Positions 40,999 through 50,295 are shown, counted from the first letter of the stretch. The stretch is DNA of 64,000 bases from Chloroflexota bacterium (GCA_016234535.1 JACRBH010000196.1:21902-85901); one strand, 5' to 3'. Notes: a model not told the origin generated them from the letters alone. Numbers and translations: made by a program.

Positions 40999-41004
40999 GC
41001 GATT

Positions 41005-41559
41005 TTAGCTCTGAGTTTCAGGTTTCACTCGTTGATTAAGCAAAGCCATGAGATCGATCTGATTACGATTGACCAACATGCCAGCGCTCTCGATACGCAA
41101 ACTTGGGATCAGGATCGCCGTTAATGTTGCATTGAAGATCGGCAGGAACTCACGCGTCCCATCCGTGATCAGTGAATTGAAATCAAAGCGCCCAGGCAAT
41201 TCCATGATGCCTTCAATTTCAAACATCTGCGTGGTCAGGCGGATCGGGTACTCAACCACATTCGTAAAACCGCCGCGCACCATGGCCTGCGGGCCAAGGT
41301 CCTCGCGGCGCGCCATGCAGACTGCATAGACATGCTTCTTCATCATACGCACGAGTTCAAAGTGATCCACAAGTTTTGTCGGCATGTGCAGCCGCGCCAG
41401 ACGCGCATCATTGACATCCATCGCGGAACGAGTGGGGTCATTCATCATCCCCATCGCCCCATGGCTGGTGACCATGATCTTGCCAACAGCCCTGTATCCG
41501 GAAGTCAATATATCGGCGGGAAGGTAACGAAAGGTACGCGGCGAAGTTTCCATCGACAT
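41005..41559 (-). CDS. Hypothetical protein
   Basis: 184 residues, no signal or membrane segment. Soluble alpha/beta pattern (GKIMVTSHGAMGMMNDPTRS; MARREDLGPQAMVRGGFTN). It probably belongs to the set of conserved Anaerolineae proteins of unknown role. It follows the zinc-finger and LepB genes on the same strand, with small gaps. Confidence 0.6.
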   Translation of the reverse strand: MSMETSPRTFRYLPADILTSGYRAVGKIMVTSHGAMGMMNDPTRSAMDVNDARLARLHMPTKLVDHFELVRMMKKHVYAVCMARREDLGPQAMVRGGFTNVVEYPIRLTTQMFEIEGIMELPGRFDFNSLITDGTREFLPIFNATLTAILIPSLRIESAGMLVNRNQIDLMALLNQRVKPETQS

Positions 41560-41579
41560 GGCGGAGAATCCTCTTTCAG

Positions 41580-41879
41580 CTAGGAATCATGAATGGGGCG
41601 GGAGAAACCGGCTTGAGGCCGGGGGTGAGGCGGAGTGCGGCGTTGATTCCGGGTGGGCTTGCCCGCATTCGGGTCCAGGATCATGTTCAGCCACAGGATT
41701 GCCTTCTCATCATATTCACGCCTGCCGCAAATATCGCAAGTCCAGGCGGGGAAATGAGGAACCGTAATCAGTTCATCGCCAAGCCACGTAAAATAAGTCA
41801 ACAAACGCGGCCGCATAATACCCGCATGACATTCATTGCAAGGAGCTGATCGTGGAGAAATGTTCTCAGGTTCGCTCAT
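41580..41879 (-). CDS. YgiT-type zinc finger-like protein
   Basis: 99 residues from the ATG at 41879 (AGGA upstream). Two CxxC pairs are visible (APCNECHAG and TWCDICG-type CDICGRRE), as in YgiT/MqsA zinc domains. No MqsR-type toxin gene lies next to it. A short Arg/Pro-rich tail follows. Confidence 0.65.
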   Translation of the reverse strand: MSEPENISPRSAPCNECHAGIMRPRLLTYFTWLGDELITVPHFPAWTCDICGRREYDEKAILWLNMILDPNAGKPTRNQRRTPPHPRPQAGFSRPIHDS

Positions 41880-41887
41880 TTCAAATC

Positions 41888-42523
41888 CTATTGCGAAGTA
41901 AGCAATTGGGGATGCTGGATCACATCCCACAAAGGCGGCGGCCAATAGATCAGAACCGCTTTACCGACCACATTCTTGGCAGGCAGAAGTCCCCAATCTT
42001 TTGAATCATTCGAGTTATTACGATTATCGCCCAAAACAAAAAATTGTCCTTCCGCCACGTCCCACTCGCCCGAATAATTCGGGGTAGCCGCGATATAGGG
42101 CTCAACCAACATTTGCCCATTCACAGATACAGTTCCGTTCTGCACGCTCACATGGTCTCCGGGCAAACCGATCACGCGCTTGATCAACTCCTCTTCAGGG
42201 TTCATCGGGAAGTGAAACACAATAATATCGCCGCGCTGCGTGGAACCGAAGAGATAGCTCATTTTACTCACAAGTACAAATTCACCATCTTCGAGCGTTG
42301 GGCGCATACTGAACCCATCCACCCGCACGCGTGCCGACATCGCATTGATCGCAAAAAACAAGATAAGGGCCAGGATCAGGGTTTCAACAATATCGAGTGC
42401 GAACCGGCCCCAATTTATTTTTTCCTCTAATTCAATCTGTTCTCCACCAACCTGCTCTACAAACACAGGTTCCTGAGTTTCAGCTTGTTCCTCTTGTTGT
42501 AAATTTTCCAACCGTACCTCCAT
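41888..42523 (-). CDS. lepB: Signal peptidase I
   Basis: 211 residues. One N-terminal membrane anchor (ALDIVETLILALILFFAINA, ~48-67). The catalytic Ser lies in GFSMRPTL and the general-base Lys in ELIKRVIGLPGD, followed by the box-E motif GDNRNNSNDSKDWG. It cleaves signal peptides at the membrane; the sequence has all the S26 family motifs. Confidence 0.93.
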   Translation of the reverse strand: MEVRLENLQQEEQAETQEPVFVEQVGGEQIELEEKINWGRFALDIVETLILALILFFAINAMSARVRVDGFSMRPTLEDGEFVLVSKMSYLFGSTQRGDIIVFHFPMNPEEELIKRVIGLPGDHVSVQNGTVSVNGQMLVEPYIAATPNYSGEWDVAEGQFFVLGDNRNNSNDSKDWGLLPAKNVVGKAVLIYWPPPLWDVIQHPQLLTSQ

Positions 42524-42568
42524 ACCTTTTCAAAATTATACCTTTCTTTTTTCGAAGTTTACTGGTTC

Positions 42569-43285
42569 TTAAGTCTTACCCCAGGCGAAATAAGTAGGCA
42601 CATGCAAGGCACGCACTCCCCTCCTGCGCGCCGCTTCATCCAGCCTTTTCATTTGTTGGATTTCTTCCCCCGGAGCGATTCCCTCCAAATCAGCCTGAAT
42701 CACCGCCCATTCATTTTCCCAATCTTCGGCAGTACGCATCACTTCCTGGCCCTGAATTGGTCCTGTTTCAACAAGCTTGATCCCCGCCTGATGGAAAATC
42801 TCGGCCAGCCGCCCGCCAAAGGAAGGATCCGCCCCCTGCCGCCGTAATGACTCAGTTTGCCATCTGCCAAGCGTAACAAGCGCATCAGGCTTATCCACTC
42901 GCTGACTGTAATCCGGTTCAGCGAGGGCCAGCACGCTGCGACTCACACGCGCCATCTCACACACCACCTGCAATGGGTCATTCACCCACAGCAGAAGAAA
43001 ATGACAGTAGGCAATGTCAAAATATTTATCCGGATATGGAAGGAAATGCGCATCGCCGCACGTCAGCGAAACTGCCGGGGCGTGGATTCTGCATTCGGCG
43101 AGCGAAGCAGGCTCAAGGTCAAGACCATGACACGCAGGCGGGGTAAGTTCGCGCAGGATCGCGCCCGTACCGCATCCCACTTCAAGCACGTGATGCGCGT
43201 CCGCCAATTCGGCCTGTTCAAAAAGATAGACTCTTAAGTCACGAGTCCACGCGGCCTGCTGAAGATAACGCGAATGCCAGTTCAT
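42569..43285 (-). CDS. Class I SAM-dependent methyltransferase
   Basis: 238 residues. Motif I is VLEVGCGTGAILREL (~35-49), then LDLEPASLAECR, and DIAYCHFLLLWVNDPLQVV fits the following acidic strand. Overlaps the phosphatase gene by 4 nt. Substrate unknown. Confidence 0.8.
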   Translation of the reverse strand: MNWHSRYLQQAAWTRDLRVYLFEQAELADAHHVLEVGCGTGAILRELTPPACHGLDLEPASLAECRIHAPAVSLTCGDAHFLPYPDKYFDIAYCHFLLLWVNDPLQVVCEMARVSRSVLALAEPDYSQRVDKPDALVTLGRWQTESLRRQGADPSFGGRLAEIFHQAGIKLVETGPIQGQEVMRTAEDWENEWAVIQADLEGIAPGEEIQQMKRLDEAARRRGVRALHVPTYFAWGKT

Positions 43286-43845
43286 CCTTCACAAAACTTC
43301 TGATTGTTTTTATACAACACATTGGGTTCTTCCCACCAATTAAGAATAAACTCAACCTGTTCATCGCTTTCCGGCGAGCGCGGAAAATAAAAATTATTGG
43401 GTCTGGTCTTGAACAACCTGTCAACTTCGGCGGCGGCTTGTTCATTTGTGAGGCCATGCCGCACAAGGTAACAGCCAACAACCATGCCTGTCCGCCCCAC
43501 GCCGCCCCAACAGTGAACATAAACACAGCCTTCGTTATTGATGGCATCATCTATCGTATTTAGAATTGATGTCATCGTATCTGCTGAAGGGACGCTATGA
43601 TCGCGAATCGCAAAGCGGTAATGCGATGCATTGACATTATAAATTTGCGCCTGTTCCTTTAGTACGGTTTCGTAGGAAAGAAGTTCATGAGGCTGTGTGA
43701 GATTGATGAAAGTATTGACACCCGCTTCAAGAAACGAGTCGATGCGGCGGCGCATGGTTTCGGGGTCATAACTGCCGGGATACTCACCCGCCAGAAATTT
43801 ATTTTCCTCGACCCAATAGGATTCAATGATGGGAAGATTGGTCAT
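43282..43845 (-). CDS. Dual-specificity protein phosphatase family protein
   Basis: 187 residues from the ATG at 43845. The PTP loop is YVHCWGGVGRTGMVVG (HCx5R), with the acid loop AIRDHSVPSADT upstream. The fold resembles DSP/PTP-like phosphatases. Its stop overlaps the methyltransferase start, so the two are co-expressed. Confidence 0.82.
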   Translation of the reverse strand: MTNLPIIESYWVEENKFLAGEYPGSYDPETMRRRIDSFLEAGVNTFINLTQPHELLSYETVLKEQAQIYNVNASHYRFAIRDHSVPSADTMTSILNTIDDAINNEGCVYVHCWGGVGRTGMVVGCYLVRHGLTNEQAAAEVDRLFKTRPNNFYFPRSPESDEQVEFILNWWEEPNVLYKNNQKFCEG

Positions 43846-43888
43846 TTGGGGACTCTTTTTTGTGACGCGACATAAATGTCGCGCTACT

Positions 43889-44938
43889 TTATTGTGGAAA
43901 GGATATGCAAAGATTACCGAGGATATTTGCGCGCAGGGCCACAAGTTCGGGATAATTATAAAAGAAGAGAATTTTTTGCCCGGCAATGGTGTCACCTGCG
44001 GGCATTTCGCTAAAGATAAAAAACGAAAAGGACTCCGCTATATCTTCCGCGGGATGTGTGGCAGAATAATCGGTTAGAAATTGATCCTGGTATTTGTAAT
44101 AGAAATCGTCGAGTCTCTTGTAATAAACGTCGTCATCTTCTTCAAGGTTGATCGCGTCCCATTCTTCGTAAATATCCGCCCAGAATTGATTGTAATATTG
44201 ATTAATGTACGAGTCGCTGTTGGCGCAGCCTTCGCCGGGAAAATAATTGGGACAAGCCGATATTTCATTCAGGTATATATCATTGTCATCGGGATTATTA
44301 AAAATGGCTTCGCTTGGAGGAACCTGGTTTGGGCCGAGCGTCAGCAAATGAGCGAACTCATGCACCAGGGTATAGCTGAGATAGTAATAATCCTGCGTGT
44401 CGGCAATATCCACTTCCAGGCCCCATAGATTTGGGTCAGTATAGGTCTGGCCAACCGCAGCGAGGATATTATCCTGTCCATCGGTCATAACTGAAAATTC
44501 AGCCAGATTTTGACGGTTTTCAATCGGGATTAGAGTCGCAAAATAGTTCCAGAGTTTTTGATGCGAAGCTGAATCATCCTGCTCATCCTGTAGATCGGAA
44601 GAGACACTTTCATAATAAGGATCAGCGATCTCATTCCCTGAAACTTGATATGTGACAATGTAAACGGTGTTGTCTTCGTCACGGCCGCCAAAATCCATGG
44701 TTTCAGCTTCACCCTGCACAAGAAAGGATGAATTCATTTCAACGATCTTATCTGTGATCACAGGACACGCAATAATCTCATCTGGGGTTTCCGTGGGGGC
44801 TTCTGTTGCAGGGACTTGTGTTATTTCAGGAAGCTCGGCCGGGGTTGGAATTACATCTGGCTCACCCATAAGAGTGACGCAGGCCAATGATGAAATAAGA
44901 ATTGCGGAAATGGCAAAAAGCTGCTTGATACGGGGCAT
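43889..44938 (-). CDS. Zinc-metallopeptidase-like lipoprotein 1
   Basis: 349 residues from the ATG at 44938. Lipobox SSLAC (Cys ~20), then a Thr/Pro/Glu linker and a domain with the zinc motif LVHEFAHLLTL. Cys pairs are likely structural (ACPNYFPGEGCANSD). A downstream Glu (HPAEDIAESFSFF) probably completes the zinc site. Paralogue of the next gene. Confidence 0.75.
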   Translation of the reverse strand: MPRIKQLFAISAILISSLACVTLMGEPDVIPTPAELPEITQVPATEAPTETPDEIIACPVITDKIVEMNSSFLVQGEAETMDFGGRDEDNTVYIVTYQVSGNEIADPYYESVSSDLQDEQDDSASHQKLWNYFATLIPIENRQNLAEFSVMTDGQDNILAAVGQTYTDPNLWGLEVDIADTQDYYYLSYTLVHEFAHLLTLGPNQVPPSEAIFNNPDDNDIYLNEISACPNYFPGEGCANSDSYINQYYNQFWADIYEEWDAINLEEDDDVYYKRLDDFYYKYQDQFLTDYSATHPAEDIAESFSFFIFSEMPAGDTIAGQKILFFYNYPELVALRANILGNLCISFPQ

Positions 44939-45020
44939 GATCCATCCTTTTGGGTTTTGGCAAGGATACCATATCAAACTCAGCCGGGCATAAGCGGAAG
45001 ATTAAAATGCGTCAATAAAA

Positions 45021-46013
45021 CTACTTTACCGAACATGCTCCGTTTAATATGTCTTCACGCAATCGAACCAATTCCGGGTATTCGAAAAAGAAGGCGATCT
45101 TTTGTTCCTTGATGGAAATACCCGTCGGTTTGGGGCTGAAGACAAAATAGGCGAAAGCCTCAGCAATATCTTCAGTGGGGTGTGTGGTGGAGTAGTCATC
45201 CAAAAATTGGTCTTGATGCGTTTTATAGAAACTATAGAGACCGTCGTAGTATGGCGTCAGGTCTTCTGTTTCATACTGGAGCGCATCCACTTTCGCCCAT
45301 TCATCGTTTATATCCACCCAAAAACGATTATAGAAGGCATGAACATATGAATCCGCATGACTGCAACCTGTTCCGGTGAAATAATTCGGACAGGCGGCGG
45401 CCTTGTCTGTTTGCAAAGACAAATTATAGGGGTCGTTCACAATCTCCCGATCGGGCGTGACCTGTGAGGCGTTGAGCGTGAGCAGGTGAGCATATTCGTG
45501 GATCATCGTAAACATGAGCGCATCTTTATCTTCGAGGTCGGCAATGTCAATTTCCAGGATCCAATCTGAGGGGTCACTTTTTGTCTGATCCACAGCCGCA
45601 AGCGTAGTTTCGAATCCGTCTGTAAAGACGTTATACTGTACGACCATTTGCCGGTCTCCAGGCGGAATCAAGTCTGTGAATATTTTCCAGGCCTGGTTTT
45701 GCAGGGCAGAATCTTTCTGTTCATCCTTGAGATCGTTCGGGACAGATTCAAAAACTGGATCGGTAATCGCATCCCCATGAACTGAATAGGTTGCAAGGTA
45801 ATGGGATTCTGGTTCAACATAATCAGGATCATTCCCCATGTTATACACATCACCTTGAGCGCTTACGATAATATCTGTCATTGTGGACATGCAGGCAGGG
45901 TTGGGAGCCTCTGCAACCAAAGTTCTGGAAGTATATCGGCCAAGCACAATACCCAGGAAAACAAACAAGACCACAGAAAACAGCACGAAAATAAAAGTCA
46001 GGTTCTTTTTCAT
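45021..46013 (-). CDS. Zinc-metallopeptidase-like membrane protein 2
   Basis: 330 residues. An N-terminal membrane anchor (LTFIFVLFSVVLFVFLGIVL) and the same domain as the previous entry: MIHEYAHLLTL, ACPNYFTGTGCSHADSYV, HPTEDIAEAFAYFVF. The two genes are a tandem duplication that diverged in the N-terminal anchor (lipid versus transmembrane). Role not established. Confidence 0.75.
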   Translation of the reverse strand: MKKNLTFIFVLFSVVLFVFLGIVLGRYTSRTLVAEAPNPACMSTMTDIIVSAQGDVYNMGNDPDYVEPESHYLATYSVHGDAITDPVFESVPNDLKDEQKDSALQNQAWKIFTDLIPPGDRQMVVQYNVFTDGFETTLAAVDQTKSDPSDWILEIDIADLEDKDALMFTMIHEYAHLLTLNASQVTPDREIVNDPYNLSLQTDKAAACPNYFTGTGCSHADSYVHAFYNRFWVDINDEWAKVDALQYETEDLTPYYDGLYSFYKTHQDQFLDDYSTTHPTEDIAEAFAYFVFSPKPTGISIKEQKIAFFFEYPELVRLREDILNGACSVK

Positions 46014-46039
46014 GTTACCTCTAAATGGTATTAACTCAT

Positions 46040-46130
46040 CTTACATAGTGTCGTTCTGAGCGGAGCGACACTTGCGCCGCGCGCCAGTGCGGTGAGACCC
46101 TTCGCTGTCGCTCAGGGAATCATGGTTGGT
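46040..46130. repeat. Gene-free stretch with degenerate palindrome
   Basis: TCGTTCTGAGCGGAGCGACA and CCTTCGCTGTCGCTCAGG form a loose inverted repeat with GCGCCGCGCGCCAG between; no gene is seen in it. Confidence 0.4.
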
Positions 46131-46168
46131 TACGTAAGGTGAGTTATTAAGGATGCAGTATTAGTGAT

Positions 46169-46203
46169 AGCAAAATTGCCAGAGTAAATCTGGCAATTTT
46201 GCT
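46169..46203. terminator. Hairpin terminator between divergent blocks
   Basis: Perfect 15-bp inverted repeat AGCAAAATTGCCAGA / TCTGGCAATTTTGCT, loop GTAAA. It lies 30 nt downstream of the cysteine-less radical SAM gene on the minus strand. Confidence 0.75.
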
Positions 46204-46232
46204 GATTATATACCAAATAGATTGTGAGGCTC

Positions 46233-47363
46233 TCAGTTTTTGGAAATGACTTCCCATGAGTCTTTGAGGAAATTGCCGAGGACTTTATCAGCTTCGCCTT
46301 GCGCGGGAAGAACATCGCCATCGGGTTCGACATACATCCAGGTTTTGCCTGCGCCGGCGGGGATATCATCATCCACGGTTTCAATGGCTACGGGATGTGA
46401 TGCGGAATATGGAACGGGCAAGTCCCAGCGAATGGTGAGGCGCAGGGAGCTGGCAACACTTTGCAATTCGAGCAGTTCATCGAGCAGGTTATTGTCGGAG
46501 GTGCTGAGGGAGATATTTTCAACAGCCAGGTTTGCCGCTCTTTCCAGAATGCTTTTGGCTTCATTCACATTTTCTTTATTGAGTGTGAGATGCACAGTGA
46601 GGAAGAGGTCTTGTGGAACGATGGTTTCAATGGCTTTCCATGAACGCGGTTCATCAGGCTGTAAGATGACCATGACATGATCCAAGCCTGTTTGAAGAAG
46701 CAACTCAAGATAATCCTTGTCGGCCAGCTTTAAACCATCGGTCAATAAGCCGCAGACTTGACCATTCTTTTCGGCATGGGCAATGAGCTGCGGGAGGTCT
46801 TCGCGCAGGGTCGCTTCGCCGCCGGTGAAGACGATATGCGGAATGCCCGCCTGCCAGGCTTTATCGAGAATCGACTGCCATTCTTCTGTGGTTAATTCAC
46901 GCTCAACTCTTTTAACAGGAGCATACCCTGCATGAGTATTATCAGGAAGTTTGTAGGTCAGGGCGCAATCGAGTCGCAGCGTGGCATCTGCCGAATGAGG
47001 CTGAACCCGCTCAAAGTCGAGGAAAGAAGCGGGATCCAAATCAGGGGTGGAGATCAAAGTTTGGATCCGATCCGCAAAGCTGTTGAAATCTGCCAGCGCA
47101 GTTTTCCTATCCACACGATAACGCGCAGAAATTTGTTTTGCGGCTTCTTCAGGAACTGTGCCCTTGATGAAGTGAAAGGCGCATTCGGCGGCGGTGGGAT
47201 TAAGCTGCATCACTGTGGATGCGTTGAGGATAAGCAGGCCCGAGCCATCCTTTTGAAGACGGAGATGCAGGCGATAAGGCTTTTGATCCTGCAGGGTCTG
47301 CAAGTGATATGTGCCAACGGGCAAAGGGGTGACTTTGGTGAACATTTGATTAAGGAAGTTCAT
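46233..47363 (-). CDS. Cysteine-less radical SAM paralogue with PqqD-like domain
   Basis: 376 residues. Residues ~30-115 are PqqD-like (NASTVMQLNPTAAECAFHFI). The following barrel aligns with the active radical SAM protein two genes upstream (ELTTEEWQSILDKAW; GIPHIVFTGGEATLREDLPQ) but the cluster motif CxxxCxxC is replaced (YKLPDNTHAGY against YRCNNDCAHCY). The SPASM cysteines are also gone (YVEPDGDVLPAQG against CVESNGDVLPCQS). It cannot hold the [4Fe-4S] cluster in the normal way, so it is likely a pseudoenzyme partner or scaffold. Confidence 0.8.
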   Translation of the reverse strand: MNFLNQMFTKVTPLPVGTYHLQTLQDQKPYRLHLRLQKDGSGLLILNASTVMQLNPTAAECAFHFIKGTVPEEAAKQISARYRVDRKTALADFNSFADRIQTLISTPDLDPASFLDFERVQPHSADATLRLDCALTYKLPDNTHAGYAPVKRVERELTTEEWQSILDKAWQAGIPHIVFTGGEATLREDLPQLIAHAEKNGQVCGLLTDGLKLADKDYLELLLQTGLDHVMVILQPDEPRSWKAIETIVPQDLFLTVHLTLNKENVNEAKSILERAANLAVENISLSTSDNNLLDELLELQSVASSLRLTIRWDLPVPYSASHPVAIETVDDDIPAGAGKTWMYVEPDGDVLPAQGEADKVLGNFLKDSWEVISKN

Positions 47364-47371
47364 AGGTTCTC

Positions 47372-48376
47372 CTATTTATTTAACAATCCGAGATCGGCGA
47401 GAAAGAGATAGATGTAGCCAATGAGCATGATCATCCAGCCAGCCATTTCGATGCGCCCCCAAACACTTTCGAGGGAAAGCGAAAAATTATCCTTGATGGT
47501 CTGGACGATGCTTTCGAGATTGTTGAGTTTGTTCTTTAGATTTTCCTTCCAATCTTTAAGATACAACTCGCTTTGGATGGCTTCGTAAAGTTTGGCTGTG
47601 TACCAATCGCCGATGAGGAGCAGGTTTTGTTCGGCGCGTTCGAAGTCCAGCATGACCTCGAGCTTGTGTTCTGCTATCTGACGGATGACACCTCTTGTGG
47701 CGCGCGGACGGCGTTTATTCTCGAAGAAGGTTGCGCTGATCTTGTCGAGCATCGCATCTATGGATTGATCCAACATGCGATAACGCAATAATTGGTAGTT
47801 GCCTATTTCCAGCAGGGCGATATCGGATTGGTAATCCTCGTTGGGGGCGATGATGACAGCGCCTTCCCAATCTACCAACGTGAGTTCCATTGCAGAGTAG
47901 CGCGTGCGTGATGCAAGAACCTCATTTAGTTCTTCTGTATCAAATATTTCGCGCTGAGAGCGGATGAAATTCGCAAGCTCAGTGGAATTCTTTTCGATCC
48001 ATTTATCGGGCGAGGGTTTGGCCTGATTTACGAGAAGGATCGTGTATTCTTCATACAATCCATTCTGGCGGTATTGAGTCGGGATGAATTTGCTTTCCAA
48101 TGCGTTTTGAATTTTAGTGCGTTCCTGCAAAACAGACGGGGCGAACGGTTCCTTCAACTCAAAGTGACATTCCACCATTTGCACGCGCCCGTCATAAAGC
48201 TGGCGGGTGACCGCAACTGCATGGCCTTCGATTAGTACGGTCTCTTCGCCAAGCGTGACGAGGTCAATATCAATGGGCTGGAAATATGGCGCGTCTTTAA
48301 GTCCCTTGAATGGTTCAACCAGGGGGGCTTTGCCGTCGTCAGCATCGGGGAAGGCGATAAGATAGCAGATTTCCAT
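47372..48376 (-). CDS. RMD1/DUF155-like membrane protein
   Basis: 334 residues. The C-terminal segment (a coiled coil around LNNLESIVQTIKDNFSLSLE, then a single membrane helix WMIMLIGYIYLFLADLGLL) resembles the DUF155/RMD1 family. The N-terminal part is soluble and acidic. It ends 8 nt before the cysteine-less radical SAM gene, so the two are an operon. The resemblance is modest. Confidence 0.5.
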   Translation of the reverse strand: MEICYLIAFPDADDGKAPLVEPFKGLKDAPYFQPIDIDLVTLGEETVLIEGHAVAVTRQLYDGRVQMVECHFELKEPFAPSVLQERTKIQNALESKFIPTQYRQNGLYEEYTILLVNQAKPSPDKWIEKNSTELANFIRSQREIFDTEELNEVLASRTRYSAMELTLVDWEGAVIIAPNEDYQSDIALLEIGNYQLLRYRMLDQSIDAMLDKISATFFENKRRPRATRGVIRQIAEHKLEVMLDFERAEQNLLLIGDWYTAKLYEAIQSELYLKDWKENLKNKLNNLESIVQTIKDNFSLSLESVWGRIEMAGWMIMLIGYIYLFLADLGLLNK

Positions 48377-48476
48377 AAGAGCAGTTATTAGTAATCAGTA
48401 ATTAGTGGTGGTCGAGTAGTTCCGAGCGGCAGCGAGGAGCGTATCGAGATCACATTCATAAAATAAATTAGGGTGC

Positions 48477-48818
48477 TTACGAGCGGATGAAGTGCGGCAT
48501 TTCAAATGGAATTTCGAGGGAGAGTTCCACAAAGCCTGCGTACTCGCCTTCTTTATACCACGGCGATTGATAGATGAGTTTCTTCACTCCGTTCTTTTCG
48601 ATGGTGTATACATTTTTCACGCGCGCGGCCAACAGCCTTTCCGTTTTTTCACGGGCGGGATCGGGGTGGCAATCAAGCATGTTCGAGCCGATGAGTTTGT
48701 AGCCGCCATCCTTCTCGAATGTTTTTGCGGCCTTATCGTTCATTTCAAGAATGATGCCTTCCACATCACAAACTGTGACAGCGGCGGGAAATTCCTTGAT
48801 CCATTCGTGTTCGTTCAC
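48477..48818 (-). CDS. PAS-domain protein
   Basis: 113 residues forming one PAS domain: FPAAVTVCDVEGIILEMNDK, then GSNMLDCHPDPAREKT and KKLIYQSPWYKEGEYAGF. No output domain is attached; such stand-alone PAS proteins may sense a small ligand or redox state. Confidence 0.75.
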   Translation of the reverse strand: MNEHEWIKEFPAAVTVCDVEGIILEMNDKAAKTFEKDGGYKLIGSNMLDCHPDPAREKTERLLAARVKNVYTIEKNGVKKLIYQSPWYKEGEYAGFVELSLEIPFEMPHFIRS

Positions 48819-48858
48819 TCTTCTCTCCGTTCAAAATAATGGTGGTTGAAAATCATTT

Positions 48859-48934
48859 ACCACGAAGTATCACAAAGGGACACAAAGGATGCTTTTATTT
48901 TTTTCCTTTGTGACACTTCGTTTCCTTTGTGGTT
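48859..48934. repeat. Palindrome between PAS and radical SAM genes
   Basis: ACCACGAAGTATCACAAAGG ... and CCTTTGTGACACTTCGTTTC ... form an imperfect inverted repeat with a T-rich centre. It ends at the stop codon of the radical SAM gene. Confidence 0.5.
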
Positions 48935-50295
48935 TACAAAGATTGCTGCAAACCTTCAACCTGAAACTGTAGCGGACATCCGCCGCCGCATTCTGAAACG
49001 ACGGGACAACCTTCGCACTTCGACGGCAATCCCTGACGGTCGCGCAATTTCGTTGATAACTTGTGATTCCATATTGAATCCCATGAGTCAACCAGCATGT
49101 TCCCAAGCGGCTGATAATACGACTGGCATGGAAGCACGTCGCCATTTGATTCGACGCACATGCTGTATAAAGCGGCGGTACATCCTTTCACGCCGAGATT
49201 ACTGGCTGTCGGGTCGAACTGACAATATTGAGTCGGCGTGTACCAGATGAGTCTTTGTCCGCGCTCGGCGGTCCTTTGCGTGGCAACATCCAAAATGGGC
49301 TGCAATTCATTTTCGCGCAGCCCCGTGCCAACGGTCAGGCCGTTGCCCGAATAGATCAGGGCATTCAATCCAATCGTCGGTACTCCGATCTCAGCCAGAA
49401 AATCCAACGTCTCAGAAATTTTGTGGACGTTGTTGCGCAACATCGTGGTGTTGGTCATCACGTAAAGTTTGCTGTTCAGCGCATTCTTCAATCCCTGAAT
49501 CGTTTGCTTGAATGCGCCTTTGGCCCGCATCATTTCATCGTGGATGTTTTCATCACAGGATTCGACTGTGACCTGAACATGATCGAGTCCTGCATCGACA
49601 AGGGTTTGCACATATTTTTCATCGGATAAACGACGGGCGTTCGTATTCAGACCTGTGATCTGGCCGTTGTTTTCTGCATGTTGAATCAGCGCCGGTAGAT
49701 CATTGCGCAAAGTCGCCTCTCCGCCGGTGAAGATGATGTGTGGTACGCCCAACACCCAAAGCTGGTCAATGATCTTGAACCATTGCTCCGTTGTCAGTTC
49801 AGGGAAGTTTCGTTCGCGGGCGTTATAGCAATGCGCGCAATCGTTGTTGCAGCGATATGTGACAGCCAGGTCCATGCGATACGGTGCGGACGGGCGCGCG
49901 CTGAACGGCATGATCGATTCAAGATCAAGTTCATGGACCGGACATGCGCCATCGGGGCGAAGAAGTTCGGAAAGTTGAAAGCGGAAGGCAGAGAGGTCTT
50001 CACTCGCCTGCTTTGCGCTGGCGCGATATTGCTTCGTAATGGACGTGATGATTTCCTTTTCCTGTTTTTCTTCGAGGATCAGGTAGGCCATCAATGCGGC
50101 GGTGGGATTCAGATGCATGACCCGATTCGCGTTGACGATCAGTGTGCCGGTCCCGTCAGGATCGATCCGCAAATGGATGCGGGATTTTTCATGTTCATCC
50201 TCGCGAAGGTAGTGATATAAGTGTGCGGAGTCCGAAGTCTCCCGACTTCGGAATGTTTTAGACGACAAAATATTTTTAAAATTCAGGGACATCAT
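48934..50295 (-). CDS. Radical SAM/SPASM protein with N-terminal PqqD-like domain
   Basis: 453 residues. The N-terminal ~110 residues hold a PqqD-like RiPP-recognition element (IVNANRVMHLNPTAALMAYL). The radical SAM core has CxxxCxxC in YRCNNDCAHCY (~149-156) and GGEAT. The SPASM tail has Cys at CTAALYSMC, LPCQSY, KCEGCPVVSECGGGC. Such enzymes modify peptides or proteins by radical chemistry. The first ~10-25 residues (KTFRSRETSDS) are encoded by REP-type DNA and are probably not original. Confidence 0.88.
   Translation of the reverse strand: MMSLNFKNILSSKTFRSRETSDSAHLYHYLREDEHEKSRIHLRIDPDGTGTLIVNANRVMHLNPTAALMAYLILEEKQEKEIITSITKQYRASAKQASEDLSAFRFQLSELLRPDGACPVHELDLESIMPFSARPSAPYRMDLAVTYRCNNDCAHCYNARERNFPELTTEQWFKIIDQLWVLGVPHIIFTGGEATLRNDLPALIQHAENNGQITGLNTNARRLSDEKYVQTLVDAGLDHVQVTVESCDENIHDEMMRAKGAFKQTIQGLKNALNSKLYVMTNTTMLRNNVHKISETLDFLAEIGVPTIGLNALIYSGNGLTVGTGLRENELQPILDVATQRTAERGQRLIWYTPTQYCQFDPTASNLGVKGCTAALYSMCVESNGDVLPCQSYYQPLGNMLVDSWDSIWNHKLSTKLRDRQGLPSKCEGCPVVSECGGGCPLQFQVEGLQQSL
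50232..50251. repeat. REP-like palindrome, left of the transposase
   Basis: CCGAAGTCtcccGACTTCGG, perfect 8-bp arms, within the 5' coding end of the radical SAM gene. Related to the palindrome at 50830. Confidence 0.75.

Noticed and set aside
41580..41879. A YgiT/MqsR toxin-antitoxin pair
   Set aside because: Only the zinc-finger half is present; the neighbours are LepB and an unrelated hypothetical protein.
48934..50295. A complete RiPP cluster with precursor peptide
   Set aside because: No short frame with a leader/core pattern was found in the intergenic stretches from 46014 to 53323; the Cys-Ala tail is the only candidate substrate.
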